A stretch of DNA of 64,000 bases from Myxococcus landrumus (GCF_017301635.1 NZ_CP071091.1:6150001-6214000); one strand, 5' to 3'; positions 15,528-25,893 are shown, counted from the first letter of the stretch. The notes: generated by a model from the sequence alone, not told the origin. Translations and numbers: made by a program.

Positions 15528-15911
15528 TCAGAAGAAATCTAGCTTCTTGCCAAATCGCTCCCGGAAGACCACGCTCGTTACATGATACATGATTGCGGGG
15601 TCGTTATCGTCCACCCCCCGAGGAATCTCTTCGGGATGTCTTAGGATATTCTCATAGAATGCCCGCCCTTGGGCCACCACCCAGTATGCAATGTCCATCA
15701 ACCCATCCTCCGAAACCTCGTCCCCCATCAACGCAGCAAAGGGGTCTCCTCTGAGCACGGAAGCAGTTCTCACAAACTCCTCGTGAAACCGAGCAACCTC
15801 TGCCTCGCTCATCTCCCAGAGAATCCGTTTCAACTCACTCGCCTGACCATGGGCACGCTCGACAATCATCCAGAATCGATCTGAAACGGTTTCGCCAAGC
15901 ACTTCATTCAT
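15528..15911 (-). CDS. DUF4240 protein, copy C; likely cognate immunity protein of the Rhs toxin
   Basis: The 127-residue protein starts 12 nt after the stop of the Rhs gene, with AAGGTGAG as ribosome binding site, so it is translated from the same mRNA. That position is the usual place of the cognate immunity gene. The sequence shows the DUF4240 motifs (FWMIVERAHG, MSEAEVARFHEEF, SEDGLMDIAYW, AQGRAFYE) and ends FGKKLDFF. It is clearly homologous to copies A and B. I infer that it binds and blocks the C-terminal nuclease domain of the Rhs protein in the cytoplasm. The family's biochemical function is not established. Confidence 0.8.
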   Translation of the reverse strand: MNEVLGETVSDRFWMIVERAHGQASELKRILWEMSEAEVARFHEEFVRTASVLRGDPFAALMGDEVSEDGLMDIAYWVVAQGRAFYENILRHPEEIPRGVDDNDPAIMYHVTSVVFRERFGKKLDFF

Positions 15912-15923
15912 GATGATCTCACC

Positions 15924-18900
15924 TTACTCCTTCTTGACATACTCCACTCCATCCCAGTGATATCCCTTTTTCGCTGTCGTGCGTTGATAAACCCCAGGGA
16001 CACCTGGTCCAGGGCGCCCCAGCCTGCCATTCGAGTTATCCCAGGGCATCGCGTGCCCTTGAGCTTCGAGGTGTTGTCGTACCTCGCCTTCGATTGACTG
16101 AACCGTACGCCCCGAGTTCCTTGACACTGTCCAGGCATCCACTTCGAGCTCGCGTCCGGTACGGCGCCCAGCGCGGACATAGGGGTCGAATCGCCCCTCG
16201 AACTTGTCAACTGTGGTCTTTCCAACTTTGAGTATTTCACCACTGTGCGAATCCCGGAGGACATAGACAATCCCGTCATGACCAGGGAGCCACTTCGTTT
16301 CTTCCCACTTCCCCGAAAGCGACAAGGTCTTTTGTTCACCCGAGGGAATAAGGTCCTTCGTCGCCTCACGACCTGTCTTGGTGCCAACTTTCGCCCCGAC
16401 CTCGTCGAGGCTCTTCAGTGCCCCTCGCGCGACAACCGCAGCCTGAGCAGCCGCTTGGTACCCCTCCCGGAGTGCTGGGCCGACAGTCTCCTGTGCGCGC
16501 TTGTCGGTCTCCGCCCCGAGCCCCACATAGAGCCCTTCCTCTGGATGAGCCCGTGCTCGCAATGAGTACGGGGACATCGAGGAAGCCACCTCTCCTGTAA
16601 AACGGTCATGTGCCTGAGCGAGGTCATCCGCGGCCTCGACAACGACCTCCTCTGCCCGACGAACCCCTGGCACATTGCGCACTGCGGTTCCCACCCACTC
16701 AGTCGCAGAGGAGTAGGCACGCCCCACCGTGGTAACCACGCGCTCGGCGACACTTGGCCCCGCCTGCACACGTGCTTCGTGTTCTTGCTGATACGCTTGG
16801 TAGTTCGCCTCAAGGCGAGCCGCCCGCCACTTGGCATTCTCCGCTTCGACCTCTGACAGTGGCCGACCAATCGAGTCCCACACGCCCCGGCCGAAGAGCT
16901 GAGCTCCCTCCAGGAAGGAGAGGCGGCATCCTTCATCGACCCCCTCCGCACAGTATCCAGACACATCGAAGTACCGCAGCGGATTGACGAGCGCATACAC
17001 ATACCGATGGAGGCTCGGAGCGTCGTCGAGGTTCCCCTCGAAACTGTCCCTGCTGATGAACCGCCCCAGCTCGCTGTCGTAGTACCGGGCCCGCGCGTAC
17101 GTCAGGCCCGTCTCCACGTCATGCTGATGCCCCGTGAACCCCAGCTTGAACGCACCGGCCGTGGGCGCTGAGCCCGCTCTGTGGTTGCCCCAAGCGTCAT
17201 ACTGGCGCACAGCCGTGACGCCCCCACCCACGCTGGTGGACATGGCATCCGCCACACTCCCCAACGCGTCCGACGTCAGGAAGCTCGACGAGGGCTGCGC
17301 GGAGATTTCCGTGACCGCCAGCGGCCCGGCCCCGTAGTGATAGCGACGTCGCGCCGGATGGCTGGACTGGGCTCCGTCCGCCTCCTGCAACACGAAGTCC
17401 TCATCCAGGATGTAGACGACATTCTCCGACGACGTCTTCCGCTGCGTGCGCTGGAGGCCGATATCGTAGTCGTACCGCCCCACCTCCAACCCATTGTCGA
17501 ACACCGCGGTCAGCGTCTGCCGGATGTCCCAGGACAAGGCCCGGGTGCCACTCTGCATCGTCCGCTGGACGAGGTTGCCGGCAAGGTCATAGTCGAGCGT
17601 GGCATTCCGAGAAGCGTCCTTCGCGTCGACGAGCTCCCGCAGCCAGTCCACTCGATTGAACGTCGCCATCACGTCCCGGGTGAGCTGGAGCTGGGAGGCC
17701 CCCTGGTAGGCGTCTGGCCCCAGGCCAATGCCCCCCGCCATCGAGCTCGGCACCTGGCGCTCCCCGATGCGATTGCCCACGGCATCCAGCCCGTAGAGCG
17801 ACGTCACCCCATCGGGAGATGCAACTCCCGTGAGCCGGTCCAGGACATCATGGCCATACGTCGTCAACTCGTCCGCGCCAAGCACCTGTGTCTGTGGAGC
17901 GGTACGTGCCTCGATCTGCGACAGCCGGTTCCCATTCGAGTCATAGGCATACGCGTATCGGCTGATGGCCACACCGCTCGGCTGACACGTGGAGGACACC
18001 GAACCGAGAGCGACCACCAACTGAGACAGTCGTCCGGCATCGTCGTAACAACGCCCTTCCGAGACCCCGTTGGGCCACACCACGCCCTTCGGAAGGGAGT
18101 CCGGCCAATACGAGTACTGCACCATCCCCGCCGGCAGCGTCGCGTGGGTCAGTCGCCCCAGCGCATCGTACGAATAGGTCGTCGTGACGCCGTCGGCATC
18201 CTCAACGCTCGTGCGATGCCCCATCGCATCGTAGGCGTAGGTGAGCTTCTTCCCGTCGTGCTCGCGCAGCCGCGTCTTGACCCGGTCGAGCGCGTCATGG
18301 GTATAGGACGTCACCTCGCTCTGGGGGCCACTCGCCGTGGACTTGTGCTGAGTCTCGCGCGAGACATTCCCATTCCCATCGTAGGTGATGCTCTCGGAGT
18401 CCACCGAGGGGAACACTCGCGGAAGCGCATGCTGCGAGTAGCTGCGCGAGCCGAGGCGATCCAAGAGACCATGCGCCAGGGTTGTCAGCTGCCCCTTGGG
18501 GTCCAACCGCGTCGCCAGGTTCCCGTTCTCGTCATATGTGAACCGCGACGTCAGCGTACCGATGACACCCGAAGGCGTCGCGCCGGTCTCGAACAGCGGC
18601 ACGCTGGCGCGCTGGGCGGGTGTCAGCCGTGCATGGCCATCCAGATGCGGATGCTCGGCGGTGCGCAGGTTGCGCGCGTCATATTCGTACGTCGTGAGAT
18701 TCCCATTCGCGTCCTGCTTCGCCACGAGGTTCCGCGTGGCGTCATAGACGTAGGAATACAGACCACCGGCCGCATCCGTGACGGTCAGCAGCTTCCCCAA
18801 CTCGTCGTACGCGTACTTCGTCACATACGTGCCAGCGCACGCATGGGACTCCATCTGTGCCAACGTCAGCCCCGTCGCGCCACCGTGCCCCAACGTCGGC

Positions 18901-21900
18901 TGCCCCAAGGGCCGCTTCTCGCAGACCTTGTTACCCGAGGCATCAAAAGCCCGGACCGTCACCTGGCCGAGAGCATTCTCCTCACGAACCCTCCGCCCCA
19001 GGTCGTCGTAGGAGAACCGGGCATCGAATGAGGCCCCCGTCGCTCGTGGGCCCTTCTGTTGCGCGAGCTGTCCCCCGGCGTCGTACTGGAACGTGGTGGT
19101 GGCCGCATCCACGGTCCCCTCACCCAGCGTCTCCTCGAGCATGCGTCCGGCGCCATCAAACAGCCGCACCGTCGCATGACCATTCGCATCGACCGTGCGG
19201 ACCACTTGCCCCGCGGCGTCATGAACCCAGGACTGCTCGGCCACCTCCAGGCCCTGCCCTCGCACGGAGCGCACCTTGCGCCCCAGACCATCCGAAGCAT
19301 CCACGGTGGGCACGCCTCGCCGGTCCACATGCGTCTGCGAACGGCTTGCGTCGTCATAGGTCCAGCTCTGGGTGTAGACAGCCGCCCCCCCTGACGACAG
19401 GTGCTCCGTCTGACTCAGCGGACGCCCCACCGCATCCTGGAAGAACCGGGTGACGTGTCCCTTCGGGTTCTTCTCCTGCCGCTTGTGGAGCGCGTCGAAC
19501 CGAACCTCCGAGGCATTCCCCTGCGCATCCACCCGACGGACCTCCCGTCGGAGCCCGTCCCGGTAGACCTCGGAGAGATTCTCCCGCGCGTCCCGCAGCT
19601 CCTCGCGAACCAACTTCTCCACATCCGGCGAATCCACGTACACGCGCTGGCTGACCGTGAGGAGCTGCCCTGACCGGGAGATGCTCTCCACCAAGACCTC
19701 GTCACGAGGCCTGCCCAGCGCATCAAACGTGAAGCGCCGCTCCACGCCTCGCCCATCCACGGACTGGATGACGCGCCCCTCACCATCGTGGACCTGGCTC
19801 TCGACCACACCCATGGGCCGATTCACCTGCTGCGGACGTCCCAAGGCGTCGTGCACGGTCTCCGTGCGACGCCCCAGCGCATCCACGTTGGCCGCCACCT
19901 GTCCGTACTTGTCGAACTCGACCGTGCTCGTCAGCCCGAGCGCCGGCCCTGCTCCCGCGACATCCGGCTGGCGAGCCAACGGCCCGGATGCCGCGTCCAC
20001 CACCACCTTGAAGACACGACCCAGGCCATCGAAGTGCCGAGCCCGCAGGAAGCCGCGTGCATCCCGTGTCCACTCGACATGGGCCACGTCGTCGTGCACG
20101 GTCTGCGTCGTATAGACGTGCTGTCCGGACGCCTTGGCCACCGTCTCCGTGGTCGAGAACACGCGCCCCAGTCCGTCATACGTCGCCGACTGCATCCGAT
20201 GCTGGACGCCCCCCACTTCCCAGCGCGTCTCCGTCACGTTGCCACGGCCGTCATGACGGCGGCGCTCCACCCCACCGTTCGCATCCGTCAGGACGACGGC
20301 ACGGCCCAGCAGGTCGTACTCCATCGTGCTGGGGTGGCCGTTGCCATCCACCTGGCGAACCCGCAGGCCCCTCAAGTCATACGCAAACGTCTGTGCATAG
20401 CGCAGTGACGAGGACCCATCGGTGGCACCGGGAACCTCAGGGCCTTGCTCCTCCACGACACGGTAGAGGGAGTCCATGCGACAGGTCCGGTCGAACCCCG
20501 ACAGGTCAGACTCCCACACCTTGTTGCCGACGGCGTCATAGCCAACTCGCGACACCGTCCGGACACGACCCACCTCGTCCGTGCTCCCTCCCTGTGAGGT
20601 GAAGCGCGGCCCATCTCCCACCGACGCAATGACTTCCACGGGCCTGTCCGCGAAGTCATAGACAGTCGACATGCGCACGCCACGGCGGTCCAGAACGGAC
20701 GTCGGGTTCCCCACCTCGTCATAGGTGAAACGAGTCTCCAGCGCCCCCGTGAGGCGCCCTCCGGACTCCACCGTGCGCACCCGTCGGCCCGCCGCATCCA
20801 GCGTGTGCTCACGGACGAAATCCCCACCCACCACCTCTCTCTTGAGATGGCCGCCCGCGGAGTACTCGAGCGTACGAGTGACGCCGAGGCCCTGGGACGT
20901 GTTGCGCACCTCCTTCTTCACCCGGTCCAGCGCATCCCACTCCTGGACCCGCTGGCGCCCCAGACCATCCTGCTCGGTCAACAGCCGGCCTCGCGCGTCG
21001 TACGTGTACTGAGAAGCCACCGTGGTGGCCCCCTGGACCTGGAGCGTCTTCGACAGGAGCTGGCCATAGATGTCGTAGCCCGTGGCCGTCTCCACGTGGC
21101 CATCCGCCCCCACCGTCTCCACCCAGTCACCCGTCAGCGCCCCCTGCGGACACGGCGTGGTGCTCTCCACCCCGCAGTACTTCCACTGGAGCACGACGTC
21201 CTGGGGCGACGTCGCCAGGGACGCCACGGCCTGCTCGCACGTCCCCGTCGACGTCAGGACCTGGCGCGACACCCGGCTCGCATAGTGACGCGTCTCCAAC
21301 ACGCGCCCCGTGCCGAATGGCAGCAGGGCCTCGGGCGCATCTCCCGTGGAGTCCACCCGGGAAACGGTGGCATATCCCTCCGCATCGACGTGGCAGGTCT
21401 GCGTGTTGAAACCCGCGTCGTATCCCCACTTCTCCACCACCTCCGCCACGGACTGACCTTGCGCATCCGTGACAGGCACCGTGGCGGCCACGGCGCCCAC
21501 GGCCGGCAGCGCACCACCTGAAATGCGGCGAGCCACCAGATTGCCCTTCGCGTCATGGCTGAACCGCGTGATGCGCCCTCGTGCGTCCTCCTCCGTCACG
21601 CGCGTGCGATGGACCGCATCCCAGAGCGCCGCCGTGCGCGCCACCACGCCCGCGGACAACGGCCGCTCCAGCTCCGCCACCGCGCCCGTGGGGAGCATGC
21701 GATAGCGAGTGGCCGGAACCTCGGGCCGAGGCCCCTTCACTTCGGTAGCGAACGTCGTGAATGACTGTCCAAGCACCGTGCGCGACTCGGGCGCGATGCT
21801 GTATGCGAACGTGGTGGTCGCTTCCTGCAAGGGCTGGAGCGAAAGCGTCTCCACCACGCTCTTCACCCGTGCGTCCTTGTCCACCAGGAGCAGGTAGGCG

Positions 21901-24900
21901 TCCTCGCCCGGAATCGTCTCCGAGGCGCCGTGGTAGGTGTAGCGAATCACCTGGCCATCGGGCCCGATGTGCTGGGACATCCGAGTCCGGCCCAGCTCCG
22001 AGGCTCCGTTCTCGTAGGAATACGCCTCCGTCCTGACGGGAGCACCACTCCCACAGGCCCCATCGTAGCGAGCCACGGAGGACAGCCGCCGTTGGCTGTC
22101 GTAGCCATACTGGATGCAGACTCCCAACGGGGTCAGGGTCGTTGCGTCCACATTCGTGGCGTGGTGCAGCTCCACACGGTGGAGCCGCAGGCGACCCGCC
22201 TCGCGTTGATAGCTCAGCTGGAGCAACCGCCCGCTGGCCCCATCGTGGACTCGCGTGAGCGCCCCATCCAACGAAGCATCCCCATAGCGTAGCGAGACCT
22301 TGTGCCCCGCTGGAGCGACGATGGACGTGAGCCGATACCGGGCCGGATACACCGCGGTGTCCAGGCGTCCATGCCGGTACTCCACGCCGCTCTTCGCGCG
22401 GAAGATGAACTCGCGGCCGGCACCAGCCCCCTCGACCCGCAGCGTCCCGTGGAAGCCACGCTGGGGGACGCATCCGACGCCCTCCTCCGTGCATTGGAAG
22501 GTGTGGCCGCTGCCTTCGCCCCCGGTGACCACGTAGCGGAATCCTCCGCCGGCGGGCAGCACGGCCCCCTCGTAGCCATGCGTCCAGCCAGCCCCCAGCA
22601 GTCCCTCCTCACTGATTCCCGAGGCGTATGTCCGCGTCCAGGCGAGCCCGAGCCCTCGACTCGGGAGCTCGACATCCGCCGCCTGCTTCACCAGGTGCCC
22701 GTCCACCACGCTGACACCCTTGACGAAGGTGTGCGCGACCGGAAGCTTGCCCACGCTCCCCACGCGCGTCGTGAGCGGCACGTCTTCGTGGAAGGTCTCC
22801 TGGACCGGATTCTCCGGCACCAGGGAGACCCGGATGTCTTCGGTGCCGACCGACCCCGGAGGAACGTCCACCGTCGCGAAGCCATCCAGTCCCAGGAGCA
22901 CCGCGCCGCTGAGGGGAACCACCTCCGTGATGCCCGTCGCGCCCGTCCGGACCGTGGCCGAGGCGAGCTCCGTGCCTCCCCGACTGACCACCAGCCGCCC
23001 GGGAGTGAAGACCTTCACCCCCAAACGCGCGGGATAGGCCACGGGTGTTTGCGCGTCATCCGGCGGAGGCTGCCCGGGCTCCGGCTTGAGAGACGAGACG
23101 AAGTCCCATGCGGGAAGCATCCACTGCGCTCCGAGCGGGAGCCCTGACAGGACGATGTCCTCACTGGGGTGCAGAATCTCGACGTCCTCCACCGCCTGGC
23201 GCACCTTGGTCGGGGGAGACGTCGAATAATCCTTCGCATACAGCTCGAAACGCACGCGCCCGCCTTTCGTCCCCGCCAGCAGCGGCAGGATGCGCTCGGC
23301 ATTCGCGAACTCGGGCATGATGAGGTCGTTGTCGGCATCACGCGGGTTTCCCGAAGGGCTGAGGACGCCATCTCCCGGAACCTGGGGCTGAACCGTCACA
23401 CGGGCATAGATCTGGTCCGATGTCTGGTTCCTCGCCCAGAACGCCATCGCGGAGTCAGACGTCAGCGCCATTCCCCGAGGAGGGATGCTCCCGCCTCCGG
23501 TGAGCCGCCGCTGGAGCTCGAGCGTTGGAATCGTAGAACTGTTCCAGCTATACAAGTCCCGAGCGCAGCACACCTGGACCAGTTGCCCGTTGGCTCTGCG
23601 CTCGACGGCGATGGCCTTCAGATACACTTCCTGCGCGGCATTCTGTGCCAGGAAGCGCTGCCGGAAGATCACCGTCTTGTCGTCATCGCCAGGCTCCGTG
23701 CCTATCGTGGAGGGAACCGCCTCGACAAAACCCAGGGTCTCGCCCGCCGTCGACAGCGTCCAGATGCCTACCGCGACATCGGCCAGGTCCGCCTCGTTTC
23801 CCGTCAGCGGGACCCAGCCCGGGGCATTCTGTGGCCACCGCAGAACCTGGACCGCCTTGAGCTTGGGGCTGGACGTCAGATAGGCCCCGTTGAAGTCATC
23901 GTTGCTTGTCGTCCGGAACGTGTAGCGCAGCGTCGAGTTGGCGTTGATCCAGACAGTCCGGCTCAGGGAGCCCACCGTCATCGTCACGTAGTAATAGCCA
24001 GTGCTGGGGCCCGGAATGTACCCGGGCCCAATCCAGCCACTCGTGTCCGACCACTCCTCGATGCTCGAGAGCTGCATCGGGTTGGAGGGGTCCAACACCT
24101 GCGTGGTCATCACGTCCTGGAAGCGGAAGAACCGGCCCGTGGTCGCGGCCTGGGTCCAGACCACCTTCTTGTTCGCACAAGCATTCCCATACTGGTCGAG
24201 GACCTGCCCGAACAGCGGCGACACGAGCTGAATCCCCGGCTCCTGGATCGCCGACACATTGGCAAGACGCCCCACCTGAGCGGGGGCATCCGGCAGGCCC
24301 GCATGGACGAAAGGCGAGGGCAGCCTGAAGAGCTCCGTACCGTTGGAGGTCTCCGCCGTCACCATGTTGTATCCGAGGCGCAGATTGTGCGGCGTGGCTT
24401 GCCGCTCGAACCAGTACCGCAGGATGTAGGTATCCGGGAGGACGCGAACCGAAGCCAGTCCGTTCTCATCCGTGAGCACCGCCAGTTGCGCCTGGGGCGT
24501 CGCGCTCCCCATCACCGGGAGGAATCGGGGTTGCGAGGGAGATTGCCCCTTGAAGGTGACCGTTGCCCCCAACACGGGCTCCCCGGTCGCCGTCGTCACA
24601 CGCACCGTCACGGGCTGAGGGAGTGGCTGTCCTACGACGCCCTCCTGCAAGTCCGTCGCGACGATCTTCTCGATGCGCGCAACCTGACTCACATCCTCAA
24701 CCGCCAGCCCACTCTGCCAGAGCAAGGCTTTCGCCCTCAGGCCCTGAAGGGCTTCGGACGGGCTGTCCCCCCAGACCATGCGCCAGGCGCGGGCATAGCC
24801 GCCTCGCATGTCCGCCGTGAGCCCCTCCACCAGCTCCGTAAGCGCCTCCTGGGCCTGCTCACGGCGCGCCCTCTCATCCTCACGCTTGAGCCGAAGCGCC

Positions 24901-25289
24901 TTCAAGGACGACTCGGCACTCAGCAACGCCTCGCGCGACTGCTCGAGCGCAGCTCGCTCGGCATCCGTGGGCCAAGGCAGACGCCAGAAGCGCTCCCACC
25001 ACGAGGGCTGCCGCACCAGTGCGAGCTCTGCCTTCGCCAGCGCCTCCATGAACTGGATTTGAGCGACGTCGCGGCTCGCTTCCCACTGCGCCCGTGCCTC
25101 CTCGTAGGCTCTCGTCTGATTATTCCGTTCGGAGTCCCTGTCCTGGCGTGATTCCAGCCGGCCGCCATCCACAGGCGAAACCAGCTCCTTTCGCGCGGAC
25201 ACATCCAACCAACCCGAAACCCCGTCATCCGCGAGTGCCGACATGCCACCCAGCAGCATCAGCCACAAAAGCGCACATTTGCTCGACAT
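15924..25289 (-). CDS. Secreted Rhs/YD-repeat polymorphic toxin with GIY-YIG-like nuclease C terminus
   Basis: A 3121-residue protein. The ATG at 25289 follows GAGGGGGA and gives a Sec signal peptide (hydrophobic 5-20, cleavage near ALA-DD). About 45-165 is coiled-coil; about 235-310 resembles a bacterial Ig (Big-1-like) domain; about 845-930 is the DUF6531-type start of the Rhs shell (PVAHTFVKGVSVVDG); about 950-2650 holds dozens of YD repeats (YDAxGR); the Rhs core ends with YYDSELGRFISRD and NPLRYFDVSGYC near 2740-2770. A linker leads to a toxin domain (about 2975-3121) with GIVYVLRD, then ILKVGKT, a helix with IEGEVRQHL, and WDNSNGRLGR, the layout of GIY-YIG nucleases. The shell should encapsulate this domain. 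The immunity gene follows directly. Confidence 0.9.
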   Translation of the reverse strand: MSSKCALLWLMLLGGMSALADDGVSGWLDVSARKELVSPVDGGRLESRQDRDSERNNQTRAYEEARAQWEASRDVAQIQFMEALAKAELALVRQPSWWERFWRLPWPTDAERAALEQSREALLSAESSLKALRLKREDERARREQAQEALTELVEGLTADMRGGYARAWRMVWGDSPSEALQGLRAKALLWQSGLAVEDVSQVARIEKIVATDLQEGVVGQPLPQPVTVRVTTATGEPVLGATVTFKGQSPSQPRFLPVMGSATPQAQLAVLTDENGLASVRVLPDTYILRYWFERQATPHNLRLGYNMVTAETSNGTELFRLPSPFVHAGLPDAPAQVGRLANVSAIQEPGIQLVSPLFGQVLDQYGNACANKKVVWTQAATTGRFFRFQDVMTTQVLDPSNPMQLSSIEEWSDTSGWIGPGYIPGPSTGYYYVTMTVGSLSRTVWINANSTLRYTFRTTSNDDFNGAYLTSSPKLKAVQVLRWPQNAPGWVPLTGNEADLADVAVGIWTLSTAGETLGFVEAVPSTIGTEPGDDDKTVIFRQRFLAQNAAQEVYLKAIAVERRANGQLVQVCCARDLYSWNSSTIPTLELQRRLTGGGSIPPRGMALTSDSAMAFWARNQTSDQIYARVTVQPQVPGDGVLSPSGNPRDADNDLIMPEFANAERILPLLAGTKGGRVRFELYAKDYSTSPPTKVRQAVEDVEILHPSEDIVLSGLPLGAQWMLPAWDFVSSLKPEPGQPPPDDAQTPVAYPARLGVKVFTPGRLVVSRGGTELASATVRTGATGITEVVPLSGAVLLGLDGFATVDVPPGSVGTEDIRVSLVPENPVQETFHEDVPLTTRVGSVGKLPVAHTFVKGVSVVDGHLVKQAADVELPSRGLGLAWTRTYASGISEEGLLGAGWTHGYEGAVLPAGGGFRYVVTGGEGSGHTFQCTEEGVGCVPQRGFHGTLRVEGAGAGREFIFRAKSGVEYRHGRLDTAVYPARYRLTSIVAPAGHKVSLRYGDASLDGALTRVHDGASGRLLQLSYQREAGRLRLHRVELHHATNVDATTLTPLGVCIQYGYDSQRRLSSVARYDGACGSGAPVRTEAYSYENGASELGRTRMSQHIGPDGQVIRYTYHGASETIPGEDAYLLLVDKDARVKSVVETLSLQPLQEATTTFAYSIAPESRTVLGQSFTTFATEVKGPRPEVPATRYRMLPTGAVAELERPLSAGVVARTAALWDAVHRTRVTEEDARGRITRFSHDAKGNLVARRISGGALPAVGAVAATVPVTDAQGQSVAEVVEKWGYDAGFNTQTCHVDAEGYATVSRVDSTGDAPEALLPFGTGRVLETRHYASRVSRQVLTSTGTCEQAVASLATSPQDVVLQWKYCGVESTTPCPQGALTGDWVETVGADGHVETATGYDIYGQLLSKTLQVQGATTVASQYTYDARGRLLTEQDGLGRQRVQEWDALDRVKKEVRNTSQGLGVTRTLEYSAGGHLKREVVGGDFVREHTLDAAGRRVRTVESGGRLTGALETRFTYDEVGNPTSVLDRRGVRMSTVYDFADRPVEVIASVGDGPRFTSQGGSTDEVGRVRTVSRVGYDAVGNKVWESDLSGFDRTCRMDSLYRVVEEQGPEVPGATDGSSSLRYAQTFAYDLRGLRVRQVDGNGHPSTMEYDLLGRAVVLTDANGGVERRRHDGRGNVTETRWEVGGVQHRMQSATYDGLGRVFSTTETVAKASGQHVYTTQTVHDDVAHVEWTRDARGFLRARHFDGLGRVFKVVVDAASGPLARQPDVAGAGPALGLTSTVEFDKYGQVAANVDALGRRTETVHDALGRPQQVNRPMGVVESQVHDGEGRVIQSVDGRGVERRFTFDALGRPRDEVLVESISRSGQLLTVSQRVYVDSPDVEKLVREELRDARENLSEVYRDGLRREVRRVDAQGNASEVRFDALHKRQEKNPKGHVTRFFQDAVGRPLSQTEHLSSGGAAVYTQSWTYDDASRSQTHVDRRGVPTVDASDGLGRKVRSVRGQGLEVAEQSWVHDAAGQVVRTVDANGHATVRLFDGAGRMLEETLGEGTVDAATTTFQYDAGGQLAQQKGPRATGASFDARFSYDDLGRRVREENALGQVTVRAFDASGNKVCEKRPLGQPTLGHGGATGLTLAQMESHACAGTYVTKYAYDELGKLLTVTDAAGGLYSYVYDATRNLVAKQDANGNLTTYEYDARNLRTAEHPHLDGHARLTPAQRASVPLFETGATPSGVIGTLTSRFTYDENGNLATRLDPKGQLTTLAHGLLDRLGSRSYSQHALPRVFPSVDSESITYDGNGNVSRETQHKSTASGPQSEVTSYTHDALDRVKTRLREHDGKKLTYAYDAMGHRTSVEDADGVTTTYSYDALGRLTHATLPAGMVQYSYWPDSLPKGVVWPNGVSEGRCYDDAGRLSQLVVALGSVSSTCQPSGVAISRYAYAYDSNGNRLSQIEARTAPQTQVLGADELTTYGHDVLDRLTGVASPDGVTSLYGLDAVGNRIGERQVPSSMAGGIGLGPDAYQGASQLQLTRDVMATFNRVDWLRELVDAKDASRNATLDYDLAGNLVQRTMQSGTRALSWDIRQTLTAVFDNGLEVGRYDYDIGLQRTQRKTSSENVVYILDEDFVLQEADGAQSSHPARRRYHYGAGPLAVTEISAQPSSSFLTSDALGSVADAMSTSVGGGVTAVRQYDAWGNHRAGSAPTAGAFKLGFTGHQHDVETGLTYARARYYDSELGRFISRDSFEGNLDDAPSLHRYVYALVNPLRYFDVSGYCAEGVDEGCRLSFLEGAQLFGRGVWDSIGRPLSEVEAENAKWRAARLEANYQAYQQEHEARVQAGPSVAERVVTTVGRAYSSATEWVGTAVRNVPGVRRAEEVVVEAADDLAQAHDRFTGEVASSMSPYSLRARAHPEEGLYVGLGAETDKRAQETVGPALREGYQAAAQAAVVARGALKSLDEVGAKVGTKTGREATKDLIPSGEQKTLSLSGKWEETKWLPGHDGIVYVLRDSHSGEILKVGKTTVDKFEGRFDPYVRAGRRTGRELEVDAWTVSRNSGRTVQSIEGEVRQHLEAQGHAMPWDNSNGRLGRPGPGVPGVYQRTTAKKGYHWDGVEYVKKE

Positions 25290-25737
25290 TATCGAGTCCC
25301 CCTCTTCAACCACGATGCAATGTCTATCGAATCCACTACACCGCACATTCAACAAGAGTCAATCCAAGACTCAAATCCATCCGACGCAGACGAATTGCGG
25401 CGACCGGCCTGAATGCAAAGCCAGGCCACGGCGCCCTCTCTCGGAACCGGACCGGCACTGACCATCTCATTTCGGGGACGAGCGTCCGGTGAACTGGACC
25501 CCATCCAGACAAGCCGTATCCAGACAAGCGGGCCTTCGATGGACAGACCCGCGGCCCCGCGCATGCACTGGCAGTGCCAACAGGTCAACACACCGCACAA
25601 GGTCCGCGCAGAGGGACTGTCTGGCCTCAGAGTTCTGACACCCTCACCAGGAATCCACCGCGCTGCACCGTCCGCCGCATTGCATCCACAGGGATGCGCG
25701 AACGGCTCCAACCTGTGAGCATCGATGAAAGGCGTTG
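25290..25737. other. Upstream region of the Rhs gene
   Basis: This gap of about 450 bases lies upstream of the Rhs gene (minus) and of the right-hand repeat. It should contain the Rhs promoter. I see no convincing gene, tRNA or terminator; open frames are low-complexity on both strands. Confidence 0.4.
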
Positions 25738-25893
25738 CCCCAGTACGCCACACATCCACCCGGCCCGACACGTCACACCGATGACGCGTCCACACCACAC
25801 AGGCGCTGTGCGCTATCCATCACTCCGCCAGGGCAATCACAGTGACGCACCGCGAGACACCGTCCCCCCGCGCCCCTCGAGCCCTAGAATCAC
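25738..25893. repeat. Right copy of the 155-bp direct repeat; upstream region of the PilZ gene
   Basis: This copy ends 46 nt before the PilZ start at 25940 and is probably the ancestral promoter region of that gene. Its duplicate at 14825-14979 lies 10.9 kb away in the same orientation. Confidence 0.85.

Noticed and set aside
25436..25500. Possible tRNA or tRNA fragment upstream of the Rhs gene, suggested by RFRERAP-like reading on the minus strand
   Set aside because: The T-arm-like GGTTC sequence is present but no cloverleaf could be drawn with an acceptor stem and anticodon arm, so this is only a chance resemblance.
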